From Marvinbryantia formatexigens DSM 14469 (GTDB lineage: Bacteria > Bacillota > Clostridia > Lachnospirales > Lachnospiraceae): DNA of 64,000 bases. The notes below the pieces were generated by a model, which worked only from the letters and a program-made list of their open reading frames with translations, was not told the origin of the DNA and searched no databases. This document shows positions 35,078 through 43,218 of this stretch, piece by piece; the stretch's first letter is position 1; each line of letters begins with the position of its first letter. The stretch spans positions 3,999,501-4,063,500 of the forward strand of contig NZ_CP102268.1 in NCBI RefSeq assembly GCF_025148285.1, written 5' to 3'. The translations under genes and the position numbers were made by a program.

Positions 35078-35120
35078 TGCAGGCTCCTTTCTGCCGCTGG
35101 ATAGCAGCGATGCATATATT

Positions 35121-35170
35121 TTTCTGTTTCGCATTATACATCAGCAGGTTTTAAATGTAAAGGAGCATCT
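35121..35170. repeat. Boundary repeat, copy 1
   Basis: This 50-bp stretch matches 57071-57120 without gaps at 40 of 50 positions, starting TTTCTGTTTCG and including ATTATACATCAGCAG and ATGTAAAG. Each copy sits between a - strand gene and a + strand tyrosine recombinase of the same family. It overlaps the tmcAL promoter. Confidence 0.75.
35133..35161 (-). promoter_or_regulatory. tmcAL promoter
   Basis: On the - strand: TTTACA, 17-nt spacer, TATAAT. The surrounding 50 bp is nearly repeated in front of the DUF554 gene at 57071-57120. Confidence 0.8.
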
Positions 35171-35324
35171 ATACAGTTGCTATAGGGCAAAGTCTTTTGA
35201 TATCAACATTCTGGTATATGTTGCTGGCAAATAAGGAAATACTAATAACAAAGAATGGGTAATTCCTTACTGGCTGTAAAGAATATTAACCATGAAATAT
35301 ATTGTAGCAGAAAGGAAGAGAAAT

Positions 35325-36167
35325 ATGGAACACTATATATCGGACGAAATGTTGCAGCAATTTGAAAAGATGATGCGAAATGATGAGAAAAGCGATGCCA
35401 CGGTTAGGAAATATATGCATGATCTGAAGGCTTTTCAGCAATATGCGGAAAAAAAACAACCTGTTACAAAGCAGGTAGTAATTGTATATAAACAATATCT
35501 GATGGAACACTATGCGGTGTCAAGTGTTAATTCCATACTGGCAGCATTAAATGGCTTTTTTAAGGAATATGGATGGTATGACTGCATGACAAGGTCCTTG
35601 AGGGTACAAAGAAATTCTTTTCGGAGAAGCGATAAAGAGCTTACCAAAGAAGGGTATTATCGTCTGGTAAAAATGGCAGAAAAAAGAGGAAATACCAGGC
35701 TGTCACTGATTATGCAGACTATTTGCTCTACAGGAATCCGGGTGAGCGAGCTGGAATTTATTACGGTAGAAGCTCTATACTCCGGAAGAGCAATCGTTTC
35801 TCTGAAAGGGAAAACCAGAGCCGTCCTGCTGCCTGCGGAACTGTGCAGGAAGCTTTTGAAATATGTAAGAGCACACAATATCGTAAATGGCTGTGTTTTT
35901 GTGAGCAGAAATGGGAATCCACTGGACCGCAGTAATATTTTTCACGACATGAAAGCGCTGTGTGAAACGGCGGGGGTAAGTCCCCAAAAAGTGTTTCCGC
36001 ATAATCTGCGTCATCTGTTTGCTGTCACATATTATGAGGAAGAAAAAGATATCGCACATCTTGCGGATATCCTGGGTCACTCCAGCATTGATACCACACG
36101 GATATATACATTAGTAAATGGGAAAGAACAGGAAAAGCAGATTGATCGCCTGCAATTGGTAATATGA
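35325..36167 (+). CDS. Tyrosine recombinase A (predicted promoter invertase)
   Basis: A 280-residue tyrosine recombinase with an N-terminal SAM-like core-binding domain (about 8-85) and a C-terminal catalytic domain. All catalytic residues are present: Arg139 in STGIRVSELE, Lys near 161-163 in LKGKTR, His226 and Arg229 in PHNLRH, His252 in LGHSSID and Tyr261 in TRIYT. AAAGGAAG precedes the ATG at 35325; an open frame 11 codons upstream has no such site. Its stop is six bases before the left arm of the inverted repeat, which makes it the likely enzyme for that switch. About three quarters of residues match recombinase B. AT-rich. Confidence 0.93.
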   Translation: MEHYISDEMLQQFEKMMRNDEKSDATVRKYMHDLKAFQQYAEKKQPVTKQVVIVYKQYLMEHYAVSSVNSILAALNGFFKEYGWYDCMTRSLRVQRNSFRRSDKELTKEGYYRLVKMAEKRGNTRLSLIMQTICSTGIRVSELEFITVEALYSGRAIVSLKGKTRAVLLPAELCRKLLKYVRAHNIVNGCVFVSRNGNPLDRSNIFHDMKALCETAGVSPQKVFPHNLRHLFAVTYYEEEKDIAHLADILGHSSIDTTRIYTLVNGKEQEKQIDRLQLVI

Positions 36168-36173
36168 AACACA

Positions 36174-36202
36174 AAACAACCACATAATACGAATTATGTG
36201 GT
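36174..36202 (+). repeat. Left arm of 29-bp inverted repeat (recombinase site)
   Basis: A perfect inverted match to 36348-36376. Each arm is itself nearly palindromic, with ACCACATAAT and ATTATGTGGT half-sites around a short asymmetric centre (ACGA), the form expected of a tyrosine recombinase crossover site. Confidence 0.92.
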
Positions 36203-36347
36203 GCTAATATAGCAATTTTTTACATAACATTTCAAAATCCGAGCTTACTATAGCATAAAAGCACGTTATTTGCAAGTCTTAAATAATAATGTATCCTGTT
36301 ATTCACTGTTATTTCATGAGATTTTGAACATCGAATATATCAAAACA
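36203..36347. promoter_or_regulatory. Invertible promoter segment (predicted OFF orientation)
   Basis: 145 bp of AT-rich DNA enclosed by the 29-bp inverted repeats. Its best promoter reads on the - strand, away from the polysaccharide genes. Flipping the segment would move the -10 box to about 36298-36303 on the + strand and start transcription roughly 100 nt before the cpsB start. No coding frame is present. A much weaker + strand match also exists (TTGCAA, 16 nt, TATCCT at 36292-36297), so some basal transcription in this state is possible. Confidence 0.85.
36247..36275 (-). promoter_or_regulatory. Extended -10 promoter inside the invertible segment
   Basis: On the - strand: TTGCAA (36275-36270), 17-nt spacer, TATAGT (36252-36247), with TGC directly before the -10 box, an extended -10 element. 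Transcription would start near 36240 and run leftward through the left repeat into the recombinase A gene as antisense RNA. Confidence 0.8.
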
Positions 36348-36376
36348 ACCACATAATTCGTATTATGTGGTTGTTT
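36348..36376 (-). repeat. Right arm of 29-bp inverted repeat (recombinase site)
   Basis: The exact inverted copy of 36174-36202. The flanking bases make this arm a longer palindrome than the left one (AAACAACCACATAAT ... ATTATGTGGTTGTTT). If transcribed it would form a hairpin in the cpsB leader. Confidence 0.92.
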
Positions 36377-36412
36377 CGCAATATTCTGGAGATGACGGTT
36401 TGGAAAAAGAAA

Positions 36413-37138
36413 ATGATCGAGGTTATTGATATTCATTCGCATATTATTCCAGGAGTAGATGATGGATCAAAAGATATGAACATGACGAGAGACATGCTCC
36501 GTCTGGCATGGAAAGAAGGAATTCGTGTAATTGTAGCCACACCTCACTATAAATGTGACGGTATGTGCAAAAAGTCGTTTGAATTCCGTGAATATTATGA
36601 GAAGGTTTGTCAAGAAGCACGGAAAATTCATCCGGATTTTGCAGTCTTTCTGGGAAACGAGCTGATGGACAGTCATAGCCTTTGTGAAGAACTGGAGGCA
36701 GGAAAGGCACTGACAATGGCTGGATTAAATTATGTCCTGTTGGAATTTGCTCCTTCGGTAGACGCCTGTACAATGAAACATTCGCTTCAGCGTATGCAGA
36801 TGCATGGGTACTGGCCGGTGATCGCCCATGCCGAACGCTATGAGTGCATGCGAAGCAGTCTGGAGTTGACAGAAACGCTGGTAGCAATGGGATGTTATAT
36901 ACAGGTGAATGCTGGAAGTATTATGGGAAAAAATGGGTTCAGAGTAAAAGGATATGTGAAGAAAATCCTAAGCAGAGAGCTTGTGCATTTTCTGGGAACG
37001 GATGCACATGACATGGAAAAAAGAAAACCGGAAATACAGAGAAGCGCTGCATGTATTTCGGACAGATATGGGGCAGAGTATACAGCGCGTATAGTATGGG
37101 AAAATCCGTGTCAGCTTCTGGCACGGAAAAAAATATAA
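36413..37138 (+). CDS. CpsB/Wzh-type tyrosine-protein phosphatase (PHP family)
   Basis: A manganese-dependent phosphatase that removes phosphate from the CpsD-type kinase in Gram-positive capsule loci. The 241 residues have metal-binding His8 and His10 in IDIHSHIIPGVDDGSK, further ligands in VATPHYK, GNELM and IAHAERYE, and the late GTDAHDM. The frame is open back to an ATG inside the right repeat arm (36365), but that has no binding site; the ATG before IEVIDIH is chosen. It is the first gene of the polysaccharide operon and so the first to be switched. Confidence 0.9.
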   Translation: MIEVIDIHSHIIPGVDDGSKDMNMTRDMLRLAWKEGIRVIVATPHYKCDGMCKKSFEFREYYEKVCQEARKIHPDFAVFLGNELMDSHSLCEELEAGKALTMAGLNYVLLEFAPSVDACTMKHSLQRMQMHGYWPVIAHAERYECMRSSLELTETLVAMGCYIQVNAGSIMGKNGFRVKGYVKKILSRELVHFLGTDAHDMEKRKPEIQRSAACISDRYGAEYTARIVWENPCQLLARKKI

Positions 37139-37154
37139 GTATGGAGAGATACGA

Positions 37155-37904
37155 ATGGAAGAGAATACAAGCTATACAAATGAGATTGAATTTGATTTAA
37201 AAGCAATATTCACTGCAGTAAGAGACAGGATTTTTCTGCTTATTCTGGTTGCCGCTGCCGGAATGATCATTACTTATCTTTGTTCAAGGGTTTTTATTAC
37301 GCCAACTTATGACTCTACAACTAAAATCTATGTTCTGAACAGGCAGAACTCAGATGCTGCAGCTATTACATACAGTGATTTGCAGAGCGCGACACAGCTC
37401 ACAAAGGATTATATGGAGCTTGTAACTACACGTCCTGTACTGGAAGCGGTAATATCTGCTCTTGAACTGGAAAATATTTCTTATGAAGAGCTGGCGGATA
37501 AAATCAGTGTTTCAACAGCAACAGATGGTCGTATTATTTCCATACGGGCTACAGATGAAAATCCGCAGGAGGCGAAAGCGATTGCAGATGAGGTACGGAA
37601 TGCGGTATCGGCGCAGATTATTAAAGTAATGGATGTGGAAGCGGTAAATGTGGTGGAGGAGGCAAATCTTCCGGAGAAAAAGGCGCGGCCGGCAAATATA
37701 AAAAATGCTGTGATTGGTGGTACTGTCGCATTGCTGGTAGCGCTTGTGATAATTCTTATACAGACGGTAATGGATGATCGTATTAAAAATGCGGATGATG
37801 TGCAGAATTATCTGGGAGTCAGCGTATTGGGGACCATTCCTATGGATGAAAAAAAACAGCGCAGGAAACAGGTAAAGAAGAAAAAAGCGAAAAAGAAATT
37901 CTGA
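37155..37904 (+). CDS. Wzz/CpsC-type chain-length determinant and kinase activator
   Basis: A polysaccharide co-polymerase of 249 residues with two membrane segments (about 31-52 and 189-209) around an outside domain, the Wzz architecture. The proline-containing EKKARPANIKNAVIGG before the second segment is typical. In Firmicutes this protein also activates the separate CpsD kinase through its inside tail. Here that tail ends in an unusually basic stretch (KKQRRKQVKKKKAKKKF). GGAGAG precedes the ATG, and cpsD follows after 13 nt. Confidence 0.92.
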   Translation: MEENTSYTNEIEFDLKAIFTAVRDRIFLLILVAAAGMIITYLCSRVFITPTYDSTTKIYVLNRQNSDAAAITYSDLQSATQLTKDYMELVTTRPVLEAVISALELENISYEELADKISVSTATDGRIISIRATDENPQEAKAIADEVRNAVSAQIIKVMDVEAVNVVEEANLPEKKARPANIKNAVIGGTVALLVALVIILIQTVMDDRIKNADDVQNYLGVSVLGTIPMDEKKQRRKQVKKKKAKKKF

Positions 37905-37917
37905 AAGGAGATGCCAG

Positions 37918-38598
37918 ATGGCTAATATAAATATCGATACAATGACAAAGCTTTCTTTTCGCGTAAGCGAGGCATATAAGTCGCTGCGAACAAATATTAC
38001 ATTTTGTGGAAAAGATTGCCGGGTAATTGCGATAACCAGTTGTACTCCGAACGAGGGGAAAAGTAATGTTTCATTGAATCTGGCAGCATCACTTGCAGAA
38101 ACCGGAAAAAAGGTTCTGTTTATTGATGCGGATCTTCGGAAATCGGTACTGATTGGACGCCTTGGCGTTACTGAAAAAATTGTCGGTCTGACTAATTATA
38201 TTACCGGGCAATGTGAATTTAAAGAAATTGTATGTACAACCAATTACCCTTCATTACATATTATTTTTCCCGGTCCGGAACCGCCAAATCCGGCAGAACT
38301 ACTCGGAAGTGAAGCTTTTTCAGACATGCTGGGTCATATGCGGGAGAACTATGATTATGTGATTATTGATACGCCTCCGCTGGGAAATGTGATTGATAGC
38401 GCGGTAATCGCAAAGGAGTGCGACGGGGCAGCGATTGTTATCGCTGCAGATGCTGTCAGCTATAAATTTGTCAGAAAAGTAAAGGAACAGATTGAGCGTT
38501 CCCAATGTCGGCTCCTTGGAGTGATCTTGAATAAAGTCAGCCTAAATGAAAAGGGATATTACGGAAAATATTATGGAAATTATTACGGAAAAGATTAA
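37918..38598 (+). CDS. CpsD-type bacterial tyrosine kinase (BY-kinase)
   Basis: An autophosphorylating tyrosine kinase that controls polysaccharide length and export with its CpsC partner. The 226 residues show Walker A (SCTPNEGKSN, 41-50), Walker A' (VLFIDADLRKS, 67-77) and Walker B (YVIIDTPPLG). The C-terminal Tyr cluster is clear: GYYGKYYGNYYGKD has six tyrosines. All parts of the kinase-phosphatase switch (CpsB, CpsC, CpsD) therefore lie side by side. AAAGGAG precedes the ATG. Confidence 0.94.
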   Translation: MANINIDTMTKLSFRVSEAYKSLRTNITFCGKDCRVIAITSCTPNEGKSNVSLNLAASLAETGKKVLFIDADLRKSVLIGRLGVTEKIVGLTNYITGQCEFKEIVCTTNYPSLHIIFPGPEPPNPAELLGSEAFSDMLGHMRENYDYVIIDTPPLGNVIDSAVIAKECDGAAIVIAADAVSYKFVRKVKEQIERSQCRLLGVILNKVSLNEKGYYGKYYGNYYGKD

Positions 38599-38613
38599 GG
38601 AGAAACAGAAGGA

Positions 38614-39354
38614 ATGAGAAAATGGTTGTGGACAGTATTCTTGCTTTTTATTTGTATAGCAGGGATAGCGGCTTCTCTTTATCTGTATAAACAAGACGAC
38701 CGGCAGGGACCTGTTATTACAGTAGAATCAGAAAATGTTACATATTATGCAGGTGGCGATACGTCGGTTTTATTGAAGGGAGTAACGGCGATGGATGAGA
38801 CAGACGGAGATCTGACCGAAAATATTATGATAGAAGCAATCTATCCGTCAGCGGATGGGACGTCTGCGGAGATTATTTATGCAGTAATGGATAAAAGCAA
38901 TAATGTGACAAAAGCAAAAAGAAATGTGAAATATGTGGATGAGAGCCAACAGACTCAAGGCGAAACAGATGCGGGTGGACAGATTAAAGAAACGGAACCG
39001 CAGATAACGGAGACGCAGGAGGCATCGGAGAAAGCGGAAGCTGTCGGGCGGGAAAGTGAGCTGAAAGAAGCAAAGCTGGCAATTATTAACGGCAGTAATG
39101 TGGCGGGAGTAGCGGCTATGTTACAGGAAAGGTTCCGTGAGGAAGGGTTTCAGAATATTTCAATCGGAAGCTATCAGGGGCAGATAGAAGAGACTGTTAT
39201 TTATACGGAAAATGTGGAATTAGGGGAATTGCTGAAGGAGTATTTTCCAGAAGCGAATATCGAAAATGAAATGGTATCTTCCGGTATCGACATTTCGGTA
39301 ACGCTTATGGATGCCTGCATTATAGTCGGGCAGACGGATGCAGAAAAACTGTAA
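38614..39354 (+). CDS. LytR_C-domain membrane-anchored protein
   Basis: A 246-residue protein with one membrane segment at 4-24 and the rest outside. An Ig-like (DUF5011-type) domain lies at about 32-110 (AMDETDGDLTENI), then a Glu/Gln/Thr-rich linker, then a LytR_C domain from about 150 (LAIINGSNVAGVAAMLQERF). LytR_C is usually fused to the LCP ligase that attaches polymers to the wall; here the LCP domain is missing. Its role may be to help attachment or length control. The family call is good, the function inferred. Confidence 0.8.
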   Translation: MRKWLWTVFLLFICIAGIAASLYLYKQDDRQGPVITVESENVTYYAGGDTSVLLKGVTAMDETDGDLTENIMIEAIYPSADGTSAEIIYAVMDKSNNVTKAKRNVKYVDESQQTQGETDAGGQIKETEPQITETQEASEKAEAVGRESELKEAKLAIINGSNVAGVAAMLQERFREEGFQNISIGSYQGQIEETVIYTENVELGELLKEYFPEANIENEMVSSGIDISVTLMDACIIVGQTDAEKL

Positions 39355-39376
39355 CTGGTAAAGGAGAGCGCAGGAA

Positions 39377-40804
39377 GTGTATCGAAAGAAACCAAATGGA
39401 TGGCTGCGTTTCTGGGATTTTATGCTTATTGATCTTGTATGTATTCAGCTCTCTTTGCTGATAACCTGCAGCTTTTACACGGAGCTTTCCGGAGGCTGGC
39501 AGAATATACTTTATCTGAGGATTGCGGTTGTTGCAGGAATGGTACATTTTTTTGTGGTTTTTATGACAAGCAATTATCAGAATGTAATGAGACAAGGTTA
39601 TTATAAGGAACTTGTAGCTGTTATTCAGCACACAGTCCTGGTAACGGGCAGCACAGTATTGTGCCTTTATCTGATGAAATGTTTGCAGAATTACCGGAGA
39701 AGTATTTTTCTGGTAAACGGAATCCTGCAGATACTATTTTGCTATACGGGACATGTCCTGCGAAAAATTAATCTGCAGAAGCGGCGCGGTCTCAACCGCG
39801 GCAGCGCTTCTGTTCTTCTGATATCCAGGAATGAATCAGCGGATGAATTTGTGAAGCTGGTGCTGAAAAATAATCTGAAAGAAGATATTTATATTTGCGG
39901 AATTGCCATACTGGATGCGAGCCGGATTGGCGGGAGAATAGAGAACATTCCGATTGTTGCAGACCGGGAGAGCACAACAGGTTATCTGCAAAATCATTGG
40001 GTAGACGAAGTGTTCTTTAATAAGGATGTACTGCTAAATGAAAAAAAGGCTGTGGATAATATATTTGACGTCTGCATGGAAATGGGGCTGACCGTACATA
40101 CCCAGCTTGTGACAGAGAATGTGATGGCGGATTACATAGTAGAACGCTTTGCGGGAGACATTGTGCTGACCTACGGTTTGAAACTTGTCAGCACGAAACA
40201 GCTTTTTCTTAAGAGGTGTATGGATATTGTCGGAGGAATGATAGGCTGTATATTGACCGGTATATTATATTTGATACTTGCGCCGCTGATAAAGCGGAAA
40301 TCACCGGGACCGGCAATTTTTTCGCAGATTCGCGTGGGAAAAAACGGAAAATATTTCCGCATTTATAAATTTCGAAGTATGTATATGGATGCAGAAGAGC
40401 GGAAAAAGGAGTTCTTTGCGCAAAACAAAATGAAAGATGAACGGATGTTTAAAATGACGGATGATCCCCGTGTAATAAAGGGAATCGGGAATTTTATCAG
40501 AAAAACTTCTCTGGATGAATTTCCACAGTTCTGGAATGTGCTGAAGGGAGATATGAGTCTGGTAGGGACAAGACCTCCGACAAAAGACGAATGGGAAAAA
40601 TATGAGCTGCACCATAAGCAGCGTATGTCTATTAAACCAGGAATTACCGGCATGTGGCAGGTAAACGGCAGAAGTGAAATTACTGATTTTGAGGAGGTTG
40701 TAAAGCTGGATACTGCTTATATCATGAACTGGAATCTGGGGATGGACATTAAAATACTTTTAAAAACGCTGTATGTTGTGATCAAACGGTGCGGAGCAGA
40801 GTAA
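39377..40804 (+). CDS. Polyprenyl-phosphate sugar phosphotransferase (initiating transferase)
   Basis: Starts each repeat unit by moving a sugar-1-phosphate from a nucleotide sugar to undecaprenyl phosphate. The 475 residues have four N-terminal membrane segments, a Rossmann-like middle part, a further membrane helix (about 283-302), and the catalytic bacterial sugar transferase domain with FLKRCMDIVGG, QIRVGKNGKYFRIYKFRSM, RKTSLDEFPQFWNVL and GITGMWQVNGRS. The start is GTG, set by GGAGAGCGCAGGA. It belongs to the WcaJ/CpsE type. The first sugar cannot be told. Confidence 0.94.
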   Translation: MYRKKPNGWLRFWDFMLIDLVCIQLSLLITCSFYTELSGGWQNILYLRIAVVAGMVHFFVVFMTSNYQNVMRQGYYKELVAVIQHTVLVTGSTVLCLYLMKCLQNYRRSIFLVNGILQILFCYTGHVLRKINLQKRRGLNRGSASVLLISRNESADEFVKLVLKNNLKEDIYICGIAILDASRIGGRIENIPIVADRESTTGYLQNHWVDEVFFNKDVLLNEKKAVDNIFDVCMEMGLTVHTQLVTENVMADYIVERFAGDIVLTYGLKLVSTKQLFLKRCMDIVGGMIGCILTGILYLILAPLIKRKSPGPAIFSQIRVGKNGKYFRIYKFRSMYMDAEERKKEFFAQNKMKDERMFKMTDDPRVIKGIGNFIRKTSLDEFPQFWNVLKGDMSLVGTRPPTKDEWEKYELHHKQRMSIKPGITGMWQVNGRSEITDFEEVVKLDTAYIMNWNLGMDIKILLKTLYVVIKRCGAE

Positions 40805-40858
40805 GACAAAACACCCGAAAGGCGTGCATTCACCTGCGGAAGGAGCAAAGAACATAAA

Positions 40859-41932
40859 ATGGAACATGTCAGTCTGGAATTGAGCGGTAAAACAATTCTT
40901 GTTACCGGGGCGGCAGGCTTTATTGGTTTTAGCCTGATCCGGCGGCTGTGTGACAGCGCAGCAGATATCCGGGTGATTGGGATTGATAATATGAACAGTT
41001 ATTATGACGTTTCACTGAAAGAGGCCAGGTTGAGAAAGCTGAAAGAACAGAAAGCTTTCCGGTTTTTGCGGGGGGATATTGCAGACAAATCATTTGTAGA
41101 AAAGATTTTTTCCGAATATCACCCGCAGATTGTAGTAAATCTGGCTGCGCAGGCAGGGGTGCGCTATTCTATTGAGAATCCGGAGGCATATATTTCCTCA
41201 AATATAGTGGGGTTCTATAACATCCTGGAAGGTTGTCGGCACTCGTATCATTCGGGTGGCGTGGAACATCTGGTTTACGCATCCAGTTCATCGGTTTATG
41301 GGGCGAATCAGAAAATACCTTATGCCACGGATGATAATACGGATTATCCGGTTTCGCTTTACGCAGCAACAAAAAAATCAGATGAGCTGCTTGCGCACGC
41401 ATACGCAAAGCTATATGATATACCGTCTACCGGTTTGCGCTTTTTTACGGTATATGGTCCCTGGGGAAGACCTGATATGGCATATTTCAGTTTTACGGAA
41501 AAGCTGCGCAGCGGTCAGAAGATACCGATTTTCAATCATGGGCACTGTATGCGGGATTTCACTTATATTGATGATATTGTAGAGGGGATTGTGCGGGTCG
41601 TACAGAAAGCGCCCTCCCGGAAAAAAGGAAAAGACGGGCTGCCTGTTCCGCCATGTGACCTCTATAATCTGGGAAATGGACATCCGGAAAATCTGCTTGA
41701 TTTTGCGGATACGCTTCAGCAGGAGCTGATTCGCGCGGGTGTGCTGCCGGCTGTTGATAATTTTGAAAAATGCAGGGAATTTAAGGCGATGCAGCCAGGG
41801 GATGTTGCAGTTACCTATGCGGATACCGTGCCATTTGAGAGAACATTTGGATTTAAACCATCGACCTCCCTGCGCGACGGGTTGCGGAAATTTGCAGAGT
41901 GGTATGGGGATTTCTATGGAAGGATCAGTTAA
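40859..41932 (+). CDS. NAD-dependent nucleotide-sugar epimerase (UDP-glucuronate 4-epimerase type)
   Basis: An SDR-fold epimerase of 357 residues with the NAD motif VTGAAGFIGFSL (16-27) and the catalytic region SSSSVYG plus YAATKKSDE (Tyr-x3-Lys). NMNSYYDVSLKEARLRKL after the second strand is the hallmark of UDP-glucuronate 4-epimerases, so UDP-galacturonate is the likely product. UDP-glucose dehydrogenase is not in the window. AAGGAGC lies upstream of the ATG at a rather long distance. The end overlaps the next gene by 17 nt. Confidence 0.88.
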   Translation: MEHVSLELSGKTILVTGAAGFIGFSLIRRLCDSAADIRVIGIDNMNSYYDVSLKEARLRKLKEQKAFRFLRGDIADKSFVEKIFSEYHPQIVVNLAAQAGVRYSIENPEAYISSNIVGFYNILEGCRHSYHSGGVEHLVYASSSSVYGANQKIPYATDDNTDYPVSLYAATKKSDELLAHAYAKLYDIPSTGLRFFTVYGPWGRPDMAYFSFTEKLRSGQKIPIFNHGHCMRDFTYIDDIVEGIVRVVQKAPSRKKGKDGLPVPPCDLYNLGNGHPENLLDFADTLQQELIRAGVLPAVDNFEKCREFKAMQPGDVAVTYADTVPFERTFGFKPSTSLRDGLRKFAEWYGDFYGRIS

Positions 41933-42737
41933 AATTATCGTAGCAACGCATAAAAAATACTGGATGCCAGACGATGCGATGTATCTTCCGGTATTTGTTG
42001 GTGCAGAAGGAAAAAAAGAGATGCTGTCCGCTTCCGAAGAATTTTCCGGATACGCAATGGATAATGACGGAGAGAATATTTCAGAGTTAAATGCTGGTTT
42101 CTGTGAACTGACAGGTCTGTATTGGGCATGGAAAAATCTGAATACGGATTACATTGGACTGGTGCATTACAGACGCCATTTTTGTATGCGAAGATCAAAA
42201 AATACGTTTGATTGTGTTCTGAAATATGAAGATATCAGGAAACTGCCTGGTGAAATTCAGATAGTTGTTCCGAAAAAACGTCATTATTACATAGAAACAT
42301 TGTACAGCCATTATAAACATACGCACTATGCGGCTCACTTAGAGGAAACCCGTAAGATTATCTGTGAAAAGTACCCGGAATATTTTCGAAGCTATGAGAG
42401 GGTTCTGCGGCAGTCGTCCGGACATATGTTCAATATGATGATTATGAAACGAGGACTTCTGGATATATATTGTACATGGCTTTTTCCCATACTGTTTGAA
42501 CTGAAGAGACGGGTGCATATGCCGGAGCATTCAGAGTTTCAGGGACGGTTTTACGGAAGAGTAAGTGAAATATTATTTAATGTGTGGCTGGATTATCAAA
42601 TAAAAGAAGGAATTGTTAAAAAATCAGATATTAAAGAACTTTCATGGATTTTTATGGAAAAAACAAATTATCGGAAGAAGGTATGTTCCTTTTTGAAGGC
42701 GAAATTTTTTGGGAAAAAGTATGAGCACAGCTTTTAG
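41916..42737 (+). CDS. DUF4422 glycosyltransferase
   Basis: A 273-residue putative glycosyltransferase with a DUF4422 domain, common in capsule and O-antigen loci. Diagnostic segments are KIIVATHKKYWMPDD, AGFCELTGLYWAWKN and GLVHYRRHF. The frame is open much further upstream over the epimerase; ATG 41916 with GGGGAT is selected, and an ATG 12 bases earlier is an alternative. It is cytosolic or membrane-associated. Donor and acceptor are unknown. Confidence 0.86.
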   Translation: MEGSVKIIVATHKKYWMPDDAMYLPVFVGAEGKKEMLSASEEFSGYAMDNDGENISELNAGFCELTGLYWAWKNLNTDYIGLVHYRRHFCMRRSKNTFDCVLKYEDIRKLPGEIQIVVPKKRHYYIETLYSHYKHTHYAAHLEETRKIICEKYPEYFRSYERVLRQSSGHMFNMMIMKRGLLDIYCTWLFPILFELKRRVHMPEHSEFQGRFYGRVSEILFNVWLDYQIKEGIVKKSDIKELSWIFMEKTNYRKKVCSFLKAKFFGKKYEHSF

Positions 42738-42759
42738 CCCGTGACATGGAGGGAAAACT

Positions 42760-43218
42760 ATGAAAAAGGTATGCTTTATCTGCAGCGCGGGTGGGCATCT
42801 GGAACAGATCCGGCAGCTGCAGCCTATTGCAAACACTTATGACTGCTTTTATGTGACGGTGAAAACAAAGGCTACAGAGCATATAAAAGAAAGAAAATAT
42901 TTTTCAGATGACTTGAATCGTAAATCAAAATTCGCTGGAATTATCAGCATATGCCGTATGTTCTTTCAGCAGATGAAGATTTTCCTTCTGGAAAAGCCGG
43001 ATGCGATTATTACAACAGGAGCTGCCGTTGCAATTCCGATGTGCATAATCGGTCATTTCTTTAAAAAGAAAGTAATTTATATCGAAAGTTATGCGCGTAT
43101 GAACAGTGTAAACCGGTCCGGAAAAGTAATTTACAGAGTTGCGGATTTGTTTATTGTTCAGTGGCAGGAATTGCTGCGGTATTATCCGAAAGCAGTTTAC
43201 GGGGGGTGTATTTATTGA
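42760..43218 (+). CDS. Alg14/PssD-type glycosyltransferase subunit
   Basis: The acceptor-binding, membrane-anchoring half of a two-polypeptide glycosyltransferase (Alg14/Alg13; CpsF/CpsG or PssD/PssE in bacteria). The 152 residues start VCFICSAGGHLEQIRQL and include TTGAAVAIPMCIIG and VIYIESYARMNSVNRSGK. The stop overlaps the TTG start of the partner, so they are translated together. It would add the second sugar to the lipid-linked primer; the sugar is not known. Confidence 0.9.
   Translation: MKKVCFICSAGGHLEQIRQLQPIANTYDCFYVTVKTKATEHIKERKYFSDDLNRKSKFAGIISICRMFFQQMKIFLLEKPDAIITTGAAVAIPMCIIGHFFKKKVIYIESYARMNSVNRSGKVIYRVADLFIVQWQELLRYYPKAVYGGCIY

Noticed and set aside
35325-36167. Recombinase A as a prophage or ICE integrase
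   Set aside because: No phage or conjugation genes and no tRNA att site are nearby. Its adjacency to a perfect inverted repeat favours a promoter invertase.
36270-36297. + strand promoter (TTGCAA, 16 nt, TATCCT) driving the polysaccharide operon in the present orientation
   Set aside because: The -10 box is poor and the spacer short. It is much weaker than the - strand extended -10 promoter, so it is kept only as a possible basal source.
41169-41683. Frames on the opposite strand of, and out of phase with, the epimerase gene
   Set aside because: They overlap an intact NAD-dependent epimerase and show no domain or binding site.
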